Positions 34,792-44,134 of a DNA stretch of 64,000 nt are shown here, one piece after another. The stretch is from Verrucomicrobiota bacterium (GTDB lineage Bacteria > Verrucomicrobiota > Verrucomicrobiia > Verrucomicrobiales > Verrucomicrobiaceae). Numbering within the stretch: the stretch's first letter is position 1; each line of letters starts with the position of its first letter. The notes beneath the pieces are model-generated. The model did not search any database, had not been told where the DNA came from, and saw nothing but the letters and a program-made list of their open reading frames with translations. The stretch lies in NCBI GenBank assembly GCA_017301975.1, contig JAFLEI010000019.1, forward strand, positions 1 through 64,000, written 5' to 3'. A program made the position numbers and the translations under genes.

Positions 34792-35154
34792 ATGAACCTC
34801 TATGTGAGCAACCTTCCCTACTCCCTGACGGATGAGGATCTGCAGAGTGAATTTGCCATCTTCGGCACTGTCACCAGCGCCCGTCTGGTCAAAGACCGCG
34901 AGACCGGTCGTTCACGCGGCTTTGGTTTCGTGGACATGCCCGTAGAAGCTGAAGCGCTGACGGCCATCAATGCGTTGAATGGCAAAGATGTTGGCGGGCG
35001 CCCGCTGCGAGTGATCGAGGCACGTCCGAAGGAGGAGCGCCCACCCCGTCCCTCGGGTGCCGGGGGTCCAGGAGGCGGTGGAAATCGTGGCCATGGAGAT
35101 GGAGGCGGCAGACGCGATCCGCGCGATGGCTGGGATCGTGACAAGCGGTCGTGA
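34792..35154 (+). CDS. Single-RRM RNA-binding protein with RGG-like tail
   Basis: A 120-residue protein. The RRM occupies residues 1-80: RNP2 is LYVSNL and RNP1 is RGFGFVDM. The C-terminal 35 residues are Gly/Arg/Asp rich, like bacterial glycine-rich RNA-binding proteins (cyanobacterial Rbp type). Such proteins bind mRNA and are often cold- or stress-induced. The frame is open from 34672, but ATG 34792 places RNP2 at residue 3 as in the family. The 87 bp after the stop separate it from the convergent TPR gene. Confidence 0.92.
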   Translation: MNLYVSNLPYSLTDEDLQSEFAIFGTVTSARLVKDRETGRSRGFGFVDMPVEAEALTAINALNGKDVGGRPLRVIEARPKEERPPRPSGAGGPGGGGNRGHGDGGGRRDPRDGWDRDKRS

Positions 35155-35241
35155 CCCAAAGCATTGTCCCTCCTCGGGAGCACGGTCCCACGCATGTGCC
35201 ACTTCAATGAGGGTAGGGCGGGAGTATGCCCCCCCGCATCC

Positions 35242-37731
35242 TCACTTCGGCTGATACTTCGGATAACGCTGCTGGAGCTGCTGCAGCATCTGCTTGGATT
35301 TCGCTGTGTCCCCGGCCTTTTGCAGCACCTGGGCGGCTTTGTACAGCGCATCAGGGGTCACATCGGGATCATCGAAGAACTGGCTCGGCACGGCATATTT
35401 GGCCGCCGCGTCCTTCCATTTGGCGATGGCGGCATCCTTCTGCCCTTCAGCGGCCTGCTTGTCACCCTGCGCTGCGTAGATGTCGCCTTCGAGGATCAGC
35501 AGCTCGGCCTGAAGCCTGCCGTCTTTGACGACTTGCAGGGCGTCCTGGGCCACCTGATCGGCTTCTTCAAAGAGGCCTTTGCCAAGCTGCGCACGGCCCT
35601 TGGTCAGCAGCGCGCGTGATCGCGTGGCGCTGTCGGGTTCTGATTTGAGAAAGTTGTCCGTCGCCTGAATGCTGGAGTCGTACTGCTTGTTGTGCAGCTG
35701 CGCCATGCCGAGGTAGTTCCACACCACCGGCTCGGTGTTCTCCGGGTTTTGCGGCGTCACGGCGAGTTCGAGAAAGCGTGCGGCGCGTTTGTAGTCGTCG
35801 CTGCTGTAAAGCTTGAGTCCCAGCCATTTCAGAATGTTCGGCGGCACCAGGCCGTCGGGTTTGGACTGCAGGTAGTTCTCGATGGTCTTGGCCAGATTGT
35901 CGGCATTCTGGCGGGCGTAGTCGCAGAGGATGATGAGCTGGCTGGATTTTTCGAGGTAGTCCTTGCTGTCGATCTCAATGGAACGGCGCAGGGCGGGCAC
36001 GGCCTTGTCATAGATCTTCAGGTCGAAATTGCCCCGACCGATGCCGTAGTAGGCCTGCGCGGCGGCGGTGGTGTTGGGGAATTTTTTCAGCAGCGTTTCA
36101 AAGGCGGTGATCATCGCCTTCGGATCCTTCTGCTCCATCGCGATGAAGCCCAACTGCAGCCAGGAAAGTTCGCAGGCGTCGGAGGTGGGGAATTCCTTGG
36201 TGACGTGTTCAAAGTCAGCCTTCGCCTTGGGCAGATCACGCGCCTCTCGGTTTGCGAGACCTCGTCTCGCGTAGGCCTTGGGGAGGAACTCGTGGGCAGG
36301 ATTTTCGTTGATGAACCGGGTGAAGGTCCCGACGGCCTCCTGGTTGCGGCCGGCCTCACCCTGCGCCCAGCCCATGTTGAAGAGCGTGCCCGGGCGCAGC
36401 TTTTCGGGCAGTTTGTCGAGGCTGACTTCATTGTAGCTCAGCGCGGCCTGCTGGTAGTCGCCTTTGTTGAAGTAAAAGTCGGCGCGGATCAGGCGTGCCA
36501 GCGCCAGGTATTCATGCTCGGGGTGCTTCGGTGCCTGACGGGTGATGAAGGCGGTGGCAAATTCGCCGAGGTCCTTGTCATTGAGCAGGTAAAAGCAGTA
36601 CAGCTTCCAGTATCCCGCGCTGAAGGCCTCTTCGGTGTCGGCATGGTACTGCTCGATGAGCAGGTAAACTTCAACGGCGCGGGCGTAGCTCTTCCGCATG
36701 CGGTAAGCGTGGCCGACGAGCAGGAGCATCTTGGCTCGTGAGGCTCCCTGCGGCAGGACCTCGGAGTTTTTGTTGTAGTAGTCGATGACGCCGTCGTAGT
36801 CGCCCTTGGCATACAGCGCCTGAATGATGCCCACGAGGGAGATGCCCCGGTTTTGCTCGCTCGTTTCGGGCATGCGCAGCGCCTTTTCAAACATCGCGAT
36901 GGACTCTTCCGGCTTCTTGAGCTCGGCATAGAGCACCGCTGCACGAATGCTCGCCTCGGCGACGATCGCACGGTCGGCGCTGGTCTTGACGAGTTCGTCA
37001 AAGATAGGCAGGGCCTCGGCCTTTTTGTCCTGGCCGAGGTAGAGGCTGCCGAGGGTCAGCAACGCAGTTTCGCGGTAAGGGTTGTCCGTTTTCACCGCGA
37101 TCACGCTGGCCAGGGCGGCGGCCTGTTTCTCCTTGTCGCCCAGCATTTCATAGGCCCGGCTTTTGTTGTAGGCGGCAGCCAGCCGCACGGCGGGGATCTT
37201 GGTTTTCGTTTCGGCAAAGCTGAAAAATTTGGCCGAATCAGCAAACTTGGAGTCATTGAACATCATTGCTCCGAGGCGATAGCCGCAGGAGGGGGCGCCC
37301 TCGCTGTCCGGGTAGCGGTTCACGACTTCTTCATAATAGCCCGCAGCCTGCTTGAGCTGGTTTTGCTTAATGTAGCACTCACCGATGCGGTAGAGGGCTT
37401 CAGGCACCTGCCTGCCGCTGGGATACTGCTGCAGGTACTTCGCATACGACTGCGCCGCCATGCCCCACTCCTGGCGGTCATAGGCCAGGGTGGCGAAGTC
37501 GAACATGTCGTCATCAGGTCCTTTGGTCTTGGGCGGCGTCGCACCCGGCACCGGCAGCGCCTTCGGGGGCGGGCTCACAGGAATGGCCTTGGGCACATCA
37601 TCTTCCACCGGCAGGGCACGCGGCGGGGCGGGCTGCTGGGCCATGGATGAAAATGCCACCAGGCAGAAAAGCGCTGGCATGAAACGGGGCGCATGACTGC
37701 GCGAGGTGGTTGGGAACTTCGCGGCGGTCAT
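35242..37731 (-). CDS. Large TPR-repeat protein of the ExbBD-type operon
   Basis: About 829 residues with a signal peptide (FMPALFCLVAFSSMAQQ) followed by a Pro-rich linker. The rest is tandem tetratricopeptide repeats, for example SKFADSAKFFSFAETK, YYEEVVNRYPDSEGAPSCGY and NKGDYQQAALSYNEVSL. The start ATG 37731 lies 1 bp past the exbD stop; the frame is open 17 codons further. TPR proteins beside ExbB/ExbD-like pairs (CpoB-like) are common in PVC and Bacteroidetes and probably organise an energised envelope machine. The specific partner is unknown. Confidence 0.85.
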   Translation of the reverse strand: MTAAKFPTTSRSHAPRFMPALFCLVAFSSMAQQPAPPRALPVEDDVPKAIPVSPPPKALPVPGATPPKTKGPDDDMFDFATLAYDRQEWGMAAQSYAKYLQQYPSGRQVPEALYRIGECYIKQNQLKQAAGYYEEVVNRYPDSEGAPSCGYRLGAMMFNDSKFADSAKFFSFAETKTKIPAVRLAAAYNKSRAYEMLGDKEKQAAALASVIAVKTDNPYRETALLTLGSLYLGQDKKAEALPIFDELVKTSADRAIVAEASIRAAVLYAELKKPEESIAMFEKALRMPETSEQNRGISLVGIIQALYAKGDYDGVIDYYNKNSEVLPQGASRAKMLLLVGHAYRMRKSYARAVEVYLLIEQYHADTEEAFSAGYWKLYCFYLLNDKDLGEFATAFITRQAPKHPEHEYLALARLIRADFYFNKGDYQQAALSYNEVSLDKLPEKLRPGTLFNMGWAQGEAGRNQEAVGTFTRFINENPAHEFLPKAYARRGLANREARDLPKAKADFEHVTKEFPTSDACELSWLQLGFIAMEQKDPKAMITAFETLLKKFPNTTAAAQAYYGIGRGNFDLKIYDKAVPALRRSIEIDSKDYLEKSSQLIILCDYARQNADNLAKTIENYLQSKPDGLVPPNILKWLGLKLYSSDDYKRAARFLELAVTPQNPENTEPVVWNYLGMAQLHNKQYDSSIQATDNFLKSEPDSATRSRALLTKGRAQLGKGLFEEADQVAQDALQVVKDGRLQAELLILEGDIYAAQGDKQAAEGQKDAAIAKWKDAAAKYAVPSQFFDDPDVTPDALYKAAQVLQKAGDTAKSKQMLQQLQQRYPKYQPK

Positions 37732-37732
37732 C

Positions 37733-38176
37733 TCACTTGGTCGTGGCGGCAGGTTGGTCGGCGTCAGGTTTGCGCGTTGCAAAGGCGATGTTCCAGATGC
37801 CAGCCTTCTGGCAGGTGTCCAGCACCCGGATCACATTCTGGTAGGGGGTGCCTTCATCTCCCCGCAGGATCACGGCCTGGTCTTTGTAAAGGGCGACGAT
37901 GTTCTTCAGCTTCACCAGCAGCTCGTCCGTGTTGAACTTCTGCCCGTTGACGAGGATCTCACCGTCTTTTTTGATGTTGATGATGATCTCGCCCACGTTG
38001 CGGGTTTCCTTCTCCTTGCCCTCATCGGCGGCAGGCACGCTGACGTCCATGACCTGCTCCTCCTTGGCATACTGGAAGGTCACGGCAAAGAAAATGACGA
38101 GCAGGAACAGCACGTCCACCAGCGGCGCGAGCTGCATGGGCGAGGGTTCGATGGAATGCTGTTTGCGGAAGTTCAT
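37733..38176 (-). CDS. exbD: ExbD/TolR-family proton-channel subunit
   Basis: A 147-residue protein with one N-terminal membrane helix carrying the conserved Asp (MQLAPLVDVLFLLVIFFAV). A periplasmic domain follows (VGEIIINIKKDGEILVNGQK, then AVILRGDEGTPYQNVIRVLD) and matches the ExbD/TolR fold. With the upstream ExbB/MotA-type protein it should form a proton-driven motor complex at the inner membrane. Its stop is 1 bp from the TPR start and its start is 21 bp after the exbB stop, so the three genes form one operon. Whether it serves TonB or Tol functions is not clear. Confidence 0.92.
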   Translation of the reverse strand: MNFRKQHSIEPSPMQLAPLVDVLFLLVIFFAVTFQYAKEEQVMDVSVPAADEGKEKETRNVGEIIINIKKDGEILVNGQKFNTDELLVKLKNIVALYKDQAVILRGDEGTPYQNVIRVLDTCQKAGIWNIAFATRKPDADQPAATTK

Positions 38177-38197
38177 CGCGGAGAGTGATCTGCCTGT

Positions 38198-39013
38198 TTA
38201 CTGACCGGCGACGGCACGTGCGGCACGCTTGTACTGCACCGCGAGCAGGGCCATCAGGTGGGTCGTCGCGGCTTCCATTTCGGAGATCAGACGGTTCACT
38301 TTGCCACGGAAGATGGCGTAGAACATCAGGGAAGGAATGCCGATGACGAGTCCGGAGGCCGTGCAAAGCAGCGCTTCGGACACCCCTTGGGCAAGGCCAA
38401 GCTGGTTTGAACCGCCAACGCCCTTGCCGGAAATCTCATGGAAAGTCGTGATCATCCCCAGCGTCGTGCCAAGCAGGCCGAGCATCGGGGCGATGGCTCC
38501 GACGTCTCCCAGATACGCGATGCGGGCCAGCAGCAGGCTGGACTGGCGGTTGCCTTCCGCTTCGGTGACTTCCTTGACCTCTTCAAAGCTCGCAGTCGGG
38601 TTGCGCGTGGCGAAATCGAGCGTCTTCGAGGTGATGCGTGCGATGCACTCGTTGCGGCGGTTGCACACCGCCAGCAGCCCCAGGTAGTCCTGCTTGCGGA
38701 TCAGCGCGTCCGCCGAATTCATGAAGGCATCGCTCACCACGGTGCCTTGCCTGACCGTGAAGCCGAACAGCACGATCATGAAGAAGGCGATCATGGAGAG
38801 GATGATCAGCGGGTAGGCCATGACGCCCGTGCGCTTCACGAAGCCCTGAAAGGTCAGCACATCGGCATAGGGATTGTCTTCGGCGGGAGCCTGCGTGACC
38901 ACGGCGGCTCCTGGAACGGCGACGGGCGCAGGCTGCTGAGCCTGGGCTTTGAGGGTCATCGTGAAGACGAGTGCCACCAGCACAGCCAGGGCGAAGAAGA
39001 TTTTTCGATGCAT
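38198..39013 (-). CDS. exbB: MotA/TolQ/ExbB-family proton-channel protein
   Basis: A 271-residue protein with a signal-like N-terminus and a Pro/Ala-rich stretch (residues 1-55), as in PVC and Bacteroidetes ExbB. Three membrane helices follow (MAYPLIILSMIAFFMIVLFG; AYLGDVGAIAPMLGLLGTTL; GVSEALLCTASGLVIGIPSL). It contains the family block GLLGTTLGMITTFHEISGKG. It should be the stator-like subunit that drives ExbD. Upstream, TTGCAA and TACAGT with a 16-bp spacer resemble a sigma-70 promoter ending 9 nt before the ATG. Confidence 0.92.
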   Translation of the reverse strand: MHRKIFFALAVLVALVFTMTLKAQAQQPAPVAVPGAAVVTQAPAEDNPYADVLTFQGFVKRTGVMAYPLIILSMIAFFMIVLFGFTVRQGTVVSDAFMNSADALIRKQDYLGLLAVCNRRNECIARITSKTLDFATRNPTASFEEVKEVTEAEGNRQSSLLLARIAYLGDVGAIAPMLGLLGTTLGMITTFHEISGKGVGGSNQLGLAQGVSEALLCTASGLVIGIPSLMFYAIFRGKVNRLISEMEAATTHLMALLAVQYKRAARAVAGQ

Positions 39014-39079
39014 GAGGTGGCGACTGTAAACGTGTGCGCCAGCCTTGCAAGGGGCCGGTGGCTGGCTTTCCCGGCCCGG

Positions 39080-40522
39080 TCAGGCCAGCAATTCCCGCAC
39101 CACTTTGCACTCGTTGACGCCCGTGAGGCGGAAATCCAGCCCGGCGTATTTGTACGTGAACTTTTCGTGATCAAAACCCAGGATGCGCAGAATCGTGGCG
39201 TGCAGATCATGCACATGCACCGGGTTTTCCTGCGCGGCGAAGCCAAATTCATCGGTGGAGCCATGCGTGTAGCCACCCCGCACCCCGCCGCCAGCCAGCC
39301 ACATCGTGAAGCCGTAGTGGTTGTGGTCGCGGCCGTGCTGCTTGCCCGCATTGGCACCAGGCGTCGGCAGTTCCACCGCCGGCGTGCGGCCAAATTCGCC
39401 ACCCCACATCATCAGGGTGTCATCCCAGAGTCCGCGCTGCTTCAGATCGCTCATGAACGCGGCAATCGCCCCGTCCGTCTGCTGACCAAGCTTGCGATGC
39501 TCCAGAATCTCGTCGTGATTGTCCCACGGCTGGCCCGCGCCCGTCCAGAGCTGGATGAAACGCACCCCGCGCTCGAGCAAACGCCGCGCGATCAGGCACT
39601 GGCGCCCAAAAGCGTGGTCGCCGTACATCTTCCGCATCGATTCCGGCTCCTTCATGATGTCGAAGGCGTCCGTGGCCTCCATCTGCATGCGGTAGGCCAG
39701 TTCATAGCTCTGCACGCGGGCTTCCAGCTGCTGGTCACGGTCCTGCTGCACCAGATTGCGCTGGTTCAGCTCCTGCAGCAGGTCCAGCTGGCGGCGCTGC
39801 TGCTTGAGGTCAAGCGAGCCGTTTTTGATGAATTCCACCAGCTTTTCCACCCGGGTGTCCTCGGTGTTGATATAAGCCCCCTGGTAGGCGCTCGGCAGGA
39901 AGGCAGACTGCCAGTTCTTCGTGCGCCGCGTCGGCATGCCGCCGGGGCACATGGCGATGTAGCCGGGCAGATTGTGATTTTCACTGCCCAGACCGTAGGT
40001 CACCCAGGAACCCATCGTCGGGCGGTTCAGCCGGCCTTCACCGCTGTTCATCAGGCCCAGGGAGGGCTCATGGTTCGGCACATCGGCGTGCATCGAACGG
40101 ATCACGCACATGTCATCCGCAAAGGCGCCAGTCTTCTCAAACACCTCGCTCACTTCGAGACCGCACTCACCACGTTTCGTGAATTTGAAGGGGGATTTGA
40201 AGCCGGCACCGGTCGGGCGCTCCGTTTTGAGCACGTTTGGCAGGGGTTTGCCGTCATACTTGTCCAGCATCGGCTTCGGGTCGAAGGTGTCCACGTGAGA
40301 CGGCCCGCCGTTCATGAAGAAATGCACCACCCGCTTGGCCTTCGGCTCAAAGTGCGGCCGTTTCACCGCCATCGGGTCCAGCGTGGCTGCGGAAGCCTGC
40401 GGAGTGAACAGCGAGCCGGCGGCCATCGTGCCAAAGCCCATGCCGACACGTTGCAGCAGTTCGCGGCGCGTCAAAAATGCATGCTCCAGATTCGGGGCAT
40501 GATGTGAAAAAAGGGAACTCAT
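39080..40522 (-). CDS. DUF1501 family protein (second copy)
   Basis: A 480-residue Tat-type exported protein (LTRRELLQRVGMGFGTMAAG). The family pattern is complete: VHFFMNGGPSHVDTFDPKP, MCVIRSMHADVPNHEPS, the C-terminal DDTLMMWGGEFGRTPAVE and GKQHGRDHNHYGFTMWLAG. It diverges from the DUF1592-type gene with a 143-bp gap; both carry the same CGTATCAT element 11-13 nt before the start codon. DUF1501 and its cytochrome partner are normally co-encoded in PVC genomes; the reaction is unknown. Confidence 0.93.
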   Translation of the reverse strand: MSSLFSHHAPNLEHAFLTRRELLQRVGMGFGTMAAGSLFTPQASAATLDPMAVKRPHFEPKAKRVVHFFMNGGPSHVDTFDPKPMLDKYDGKPLPNVLKTERPTGAGFKSPFKFTKRGECGLEVSEVFEKTGAFADDMCVIRSMHADVPNHEPSLGLMNSGEGRLNRPTMGSWVTYGLGSENHNLPGYIAMCPGGMPTRRTKNWQSAFLPSAYQGAYINTEDTRVEKLVEFIKNGSLDLKQQRRQLDLLQELNQRNLVQQDRDQQLEARVQSYELAYRMQMEATDAFDIMKEPESMRKMYGDHAFGRQCLIARRLLERGVRFIQLWTGAGQPWDNHDEILEHRKLGQQTDGAIAAFMSDLKQRGLWDDTLMMWGGEFGRTPAVELPTPGANAGKQHGRDHNHYGFTMWLAGGGVRGGYTHGSTDEFGFAAQENPVHVHDLHATILRILGFDHEKFTYKYAGLDFRLTGVNECKVVRELLA

Positions 40523-40533
40523 GGGGGGTGGGA

Positions 40534-40541
40534 ATGATACG
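40534..40541 (-). promoter_or_regulatory. CGTATCAT element before the DUF1501 gene
   Basis: Read on the reverse strand as CGTATCAT, then an 11-nt spacer TCCCACCCCCC, then the ATG. TATCAT is a good -10 box; if used, the mRNA leader would be only a few nt, with no Shine-Dalgarno sequence. The same element precedes the genes at 40666 and 44935. Confidence 0.6.
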
Positions 40542-40644
40542 TCTGGGGCAGGGGATGCTTTCGCGTGATTCTTGGAGCGGGATTTATAGCACAGGAAAGC
40601 GCAAAAAAGGAGCGGAAGCTGCTGATTAAATGCCGTCTGTTGTT

Positions 40645-40652
40645 CGTATCAT
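40645..40652 (+). promoter_or_regulatory. CGTATCAT element before the DUF1592 gene
   Basis: CGTATCAT is followed by a 13-nt C-rich spacer and the ATG. It is an inverted copy of the element at 40534-40541, so the divergent promoters face away from each other with matched C-tracts next to both start codons. No Shine-Dalgarno sequence is present. Confidence 0.6.
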
Positions 40653-40665
40653 TTGTCCCCCCCCA

Positions 40666-43600
40666 ATGCCCCTGAATTCACGCCATCTTGCTTTGGCCGC
40701 CTTTGTCGTCGGCTCGTTTTCACTTTCCGCTGCTCCCGCGTGGAAGGACGCGGAGGTCGTTTTGAAGGCCAAATGCTACGAGTGCCACAACCCTAAAAAG
40801 ACCAAAGGTGACGTCGATTTGCAGCAGTTCGCGGCGGATCCGCAGCTCACCAAGCATTTTGAAGTGTGGCTGAAGGTCAAGGACACGATCGAAAACGGCG
40901 ACATGCCGCCCCCGAAGGCGCATCAGATGAGCGATCAGGAGCACTCGGCCCTCCTCGGCTGGGTCAATGGCGAACTCGACGCCCTTGCCGCCGCGCAGTC
41001 CGGCGATCCCGGCCCCGTGACCATGCGCCGTCTCACCAATGCGGAGTATGACTACACCATCCGCGATCTGACCCGTCACGACTACGGCTTCGCCAAGGAA
41101 TTCCAGACCGATGGCGGTGGCGGTGAAGGTTTCAGCAACACGGGCGATGTGCTCTTCATGAGCCCGGCAGCGCTGGACAAATACTTCGGTGCCGCCCGCA
41201 AGGTGGCCGACCACGCCACCATCATGCCGGGCACAGGCATCGTTTTCAATCCGCAGCGCATTGGCCTGCGCGGGCCTGAGCAGGTCAAAGCCCAGGCGCA
41301 GCAGGCTTTGTACGTCTGGTATCAGCAGAAGTCGGCGCCTCACCTGCCTCAGGATGGCGAGGACATGCGTGAGGCGGACTACATGGTCGCCTGCTGGAAG
41401 CACAAGCATTTCCAGACGCCGCTCGAACAACTCGCCAAAGAAGGCGGTTTGAAACTGCCCTTCCTGCAAAACTGGAACACACTCGTCAACGCCACAGAGC
41501 CCAAATCACGCTTCCTCGATCTCACCCGCGTGGCCTGGCGTGAGCTGCCCGGCCCGGATGCTGCGAAGCCCGGCCAGGTGCCGCAGGCGGTGACCGATGG
41601 TGCCAAGGCGATCCAGACGCAGTTGCTCTCCTGGAACAACCCGAAGAAGGCAGGAAGCGGCGTGCAGCGCCGTCAGCAGGACGCCGATGGCATTCGCCCC
41701 TATCAGATGAACACCGAGGTTAAGGGCAAAAAGCAGGCCTTCCTCTGCATCGGCGACGACGGCGACGGCAACAAAGGCGACATCGCGCTCATCACCAAGC
41801 TGGACCTGCGCACCACCAAAGGACCGGTGCTTTATCTCAACTGGCTCAACAAGCAGCTCGATGAGGATCGCAAAGCCGTTGCAGTGAATCCGCCTCCTGC
41901 CAACGCCGATGCGCTCAAGCAACGCATCGCCGAGCTCGAACGTGTGAAAAACGCCTTCGGCAAACATCCACAGGGCCGCAAAATCGAGCCCGCTGTGCTC
42001 GCCATCGCCGCACCGCTTGTGGTCAAGCTGCCGCTGCCGGAAAACGTCACCTGGATCCACGCCGAGGCCCGGCTGGATCTGGAAAATCCCGAAATCAATG
42101 ACGGCACCATCCAGTGGGATCTCATGGCGGACAAACCACGGGATGTCACCAAAATCATGCCTGGCATCCTGACCGTGTGGAAAACGCAGACCGATGCGGC
42201 TCGCAACACCATGCGGGATTTTGGTGTCATGAAGCAGGCTTTCCCCGACATGTTTGAGCGCCGCCTCGAAGAAGTCGCCAGCAATCTCTACCGCCGCAAG
42301 CCCGGCATCACCGTTTACTACTTCAGCGACGATCAGCTCGGTCAGCTCCTCGGCCCCAAGGACCGCGACTATCTCGCGGCCATGAAGAAGGACTTTGGCT
42401 ACACCGCCCCTTCGCAGCTCAACCCGCAGCAGCAGAAGGAATTCGATGCTGCCATGCTTGGGCACCTGCGCTCTTTCGCCGGTCGCGCTTGGCGTCGGCC
42501 CATCTCGGGTGAAGAAACCCAGAAGCTCGACGCACTCTATTTTGAAGGCCGCAAAAAGGAGCTCGACCGCGAATCCGCCGCTCGCGAGGTCATCGTGCGC
42601 GTGCTCGTCTCGCCCTACTTCCTCTTCAAAGCCGAGACGTTGCCGATTGCCAGCACTGCGCCCGGAGATGCAAAGCTCAACGCCTTCGAACTCGCCTCCC
42701 GCCTCAGCTATTTCCTCTGGGCTTCACAACCCGACTGGGAACTGCGCAAGACCGCAGACGACGGCAGCCTTTTGAAGCCCGAAGTCCTCGCCGCACAGAC
42801 AAAGCGCATGCTGCGCGATCCCAAGGCAAATGCCCTCGCCAAGGAGTTCGCCGGCCAGTGGCTCAAGTTCAACGGCTTCGATGAGAAGAGCACGGTCGAT
42901 GAGAAAAAGTACCCTGAGTTCACCGCAGACATTCGCAATGACATGCAGCGCGAAACCACCGAGTTCTTCGCGCATCTGGTGCGCGATGACCGCAGCGTCG
43001 GCGACATCATCGGCGGCGATTACTCCTTCCTCAACGAGCGCCTCGCCAAATTCTACGGCGTTCCCGGTGTCACAGGCGGAGAGTTCCGCGAAGTCAAAGT
43101 CGGGCAGCAGCATCGCGGCGGACTGCTCGGCATGGGAGCCATTTTGACCAAGACCTCGCGCCCAAATCGCACCAGCCCCGTGGTCCGCGGCGACTATCTC
43201 TACCAGGTCGTTCTCGGCTTCAGTTCACCACCGCCACCACCGAATGTGCCCAAGCTTCCCGACAGTGCCGTGAAACCCGCCTCCCTGCGCGAAGCTCTCA
43301 TGATTCACCGCACCGATGCCGCCTGCGCCGTCTGCCATGAACGCATCGATCCCCTCGGCTTCGCCCTCGAAAGCTTCGACCCCATCGGCCGCTTCCGCGT
43401 CGCTGATGAAACCGGCGGCAAGATCGATGACACCGGCGAGCTCAAAGACGGCACCAAATTCCAAGGCCTCGCCGGTCTGCGCGACTACCTCAAAAAGAAC
43501 GAAACCAACTTCAACGCGCAGTTCTGCCGCAAGCTCCTCGGCTACGCCTTGGGCCGTCAGACGATGCCCAGCGACAAAGCGCTGCTCCGGCAGATGCAGG

Positions 43601-43710
43601 CCGCGCTCAAGCAGAACAACGGCAAGTTCTCCGCCGCCGTGCTCGACGTCGTCAACAGCCGCCAGTTCCTCAACCGCCGCAGCGAACCCGCCGTGGCCGG
43701 AAACCAGTAA
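40666..43710 (+). CDS. DUF1592/DUF1588-type cytochrome protein
   Basis: About 1014 residues, exported (leader ending LSAAPAW). It has a PSCyt1-like heme site CYECHNPKKTKGDVDLQQF near residue 37, DUF1587 at VTMRRLTNAEYDYTIRDLTR, then DUF1595, DUF1592 (LASRLSYFLWASQPDWEL), DUF1588 (AACAVCHERIDPLGFALESF, a second CxxCH) and DUF1585 (RKLLGYALGRQTMPSD). A PVC-specific multi-domain secreted redox protein with unproven substrate. ATG 40666 was chosen over 40630 for the leader and the promoter-like element. In PVC genomes a DUF1552 gene usually follows directly; here it is separated by the toxin-antitoxin/HNH cassette. Confidence 0.93.
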   Translation: MPLNSRHLALAAFVVGSFSLSAAPAWKDAEVVLKAKCYECHNPKKTKGDVDLQQFAADPQLTKHFEVWLKVKDTIENGDMPPPKAHQMSDQEHSALLGWVNGELDALAAAQSGDPGPVTMRRLTNAEYDYTIRDLTRHDYGFAKEFQTDGGGGEGFSNTGDVLFMSPAALDKYFGAARKVADHATIMPGTGIVFNPQRIGLRGPEQVKAQAQQALYVWYQQKSAPHLPQDGEDMREADYMVACWKHKHFQTPLEQLAKEGGLKLPFLQNWNTLVNATEPKSRFLDLTRVAWRELPGPDAAKPGQVPQAVTDGAKAIQTQLLSWNNPKKAGSGVQRRQQDADGIRPYQMNTEVKGKKQAFLCIGDDGDGNKGDIALITKLDLRTTKGPVLYLNWLNKQLDEDRKAVAVNPPPANADALKQRIAELERVKNAFGKHPQGRKIEPAVLAIAAPLVVKLPLPENVTWIHAEARLDLENPEINDGTIQWDLMADKPRDVTKIMPGILTVWKTQTDAARNTMRDFGVMKQAFPDMFERRLEEVASNLYRRKPGITVYYFSDDQLGQLLGPKDRDYLAAMKKDFGYTAPSQLNPQQQKEFDAAMLGHLRSFAGRAWRRPISGEETQKLDALYFEGRKKELDRESAAREVIVRVLVSPYFLFKAETLPIASTAPGDAKLNAFELASRLSYFLWASQPDWELRKTADDGSLLKPEVLAAQTKRMLRDPKANALAKEFAGQWLKFNGFDEKSTVDEKKYPEFTADIRNDMQRETTEFFAHLVRDDRSVGDIIGGDYSFLNERLAKFYGVPGVTGGEFREVKVGQQHRGGLLGMGAILTKTSRPNRTSPVVRGDYLYQVVLGFSSPPPPPNVPKLPDSAVKPASLREALMIHRTDAACAVCHERIDPLGFALESFDPIGRFRVADETGGKIDDTGELKDGTKFQGLAGLRDYLKKNETNFNAQFCRKLLGYALGRQTMPSDKALLRQMQAALKQNNGKFSAAVLDVVNSRQFLNRRSEPAVAGNQ

Positions 43711-43724
43711 TGGCAATGGTCTTT

Positions 43725-44099
43725 CTAATAATCGCGTGACTGGAGCCATTCATGAAACTCTTCAAGAATAGCGGGGTCACCTAACGCACGTGGATCGTCA
43801 CCATACTTTTTCAGGACGTATGTTTCATAAGCGGCATCGTATCTCTTCTCCTCGTTGCGGCGTTGTGTCTCTTTTGCACGCTCGATGTCAGCAGATGGAT
43901 GGCATGTAGAGCAAACTAACTCAATGTCGGAAGACAACTCACGTCCCAGGCGCTCGTAGGTTAGGTGATGGGCATCTAATGACCAAGATGCCTTGCCACA
44001 GCGAGCGCAGACATATCCGCGCAGTTCCTTGATTGCCTTCGCAGTTGCCAACCACTTCTTGGATTTAATGTATTCGGTATACTCTTTTGAGTGGTTCAT
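43725..44099 (-). CDS. HNH endonuclease
   Basis: About 124 residues. The zinc finger has VCARCGK and LVCSTCH, and the catalytic beta-beta-alpha core is SLDAHHLTYERLGRE. The C-terminus is helical and charged (ERAKETQRRNEEKRYDA). A GTG start at 44138 would overlap the toxin stop by 4 bp (translational coupling) and add 13 residues; ATG 44099 matches the usual start of this family. AT-rich composition unlike the flanking genes suggests acquisition. It is encoded downstream of, and probably with, the VapBC-like pair. Confidence 0.88.
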   Translation of the reverse strand: MNHSKEYTEYIKSKKWLATAKAIKELRGYVCARCGKASWSLDAHHLTYERLGRELSSDIELVCSTCHPSADIERAKETQRRNEEKRYDAAYETYVLKKYGDDPRALGDPAILEEFHEWLQSRDY

Positions 44100-44134
44100 C
44101 GTCCAGATAATCAATTCTATTTTGCCATTAGTCT

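Noticed and set aside
35155..35241. Terminator between the RRM and TPR genes
   Set aside because: Only a 4-bp stem (TCCC/GGGA) and no T tract are visible.
38438..40507. Long forward frame of 689 codons
   Set aside because: It is antisense to exbB and DUF1501; His/Arg/Gln-rich composition typical of a shadow.
40661..40680. Upstream ATG at 40630 as the DUF1592 start
   Set aside because: It would lie before the -10-like TATCAT box and adds residues with no leader features.
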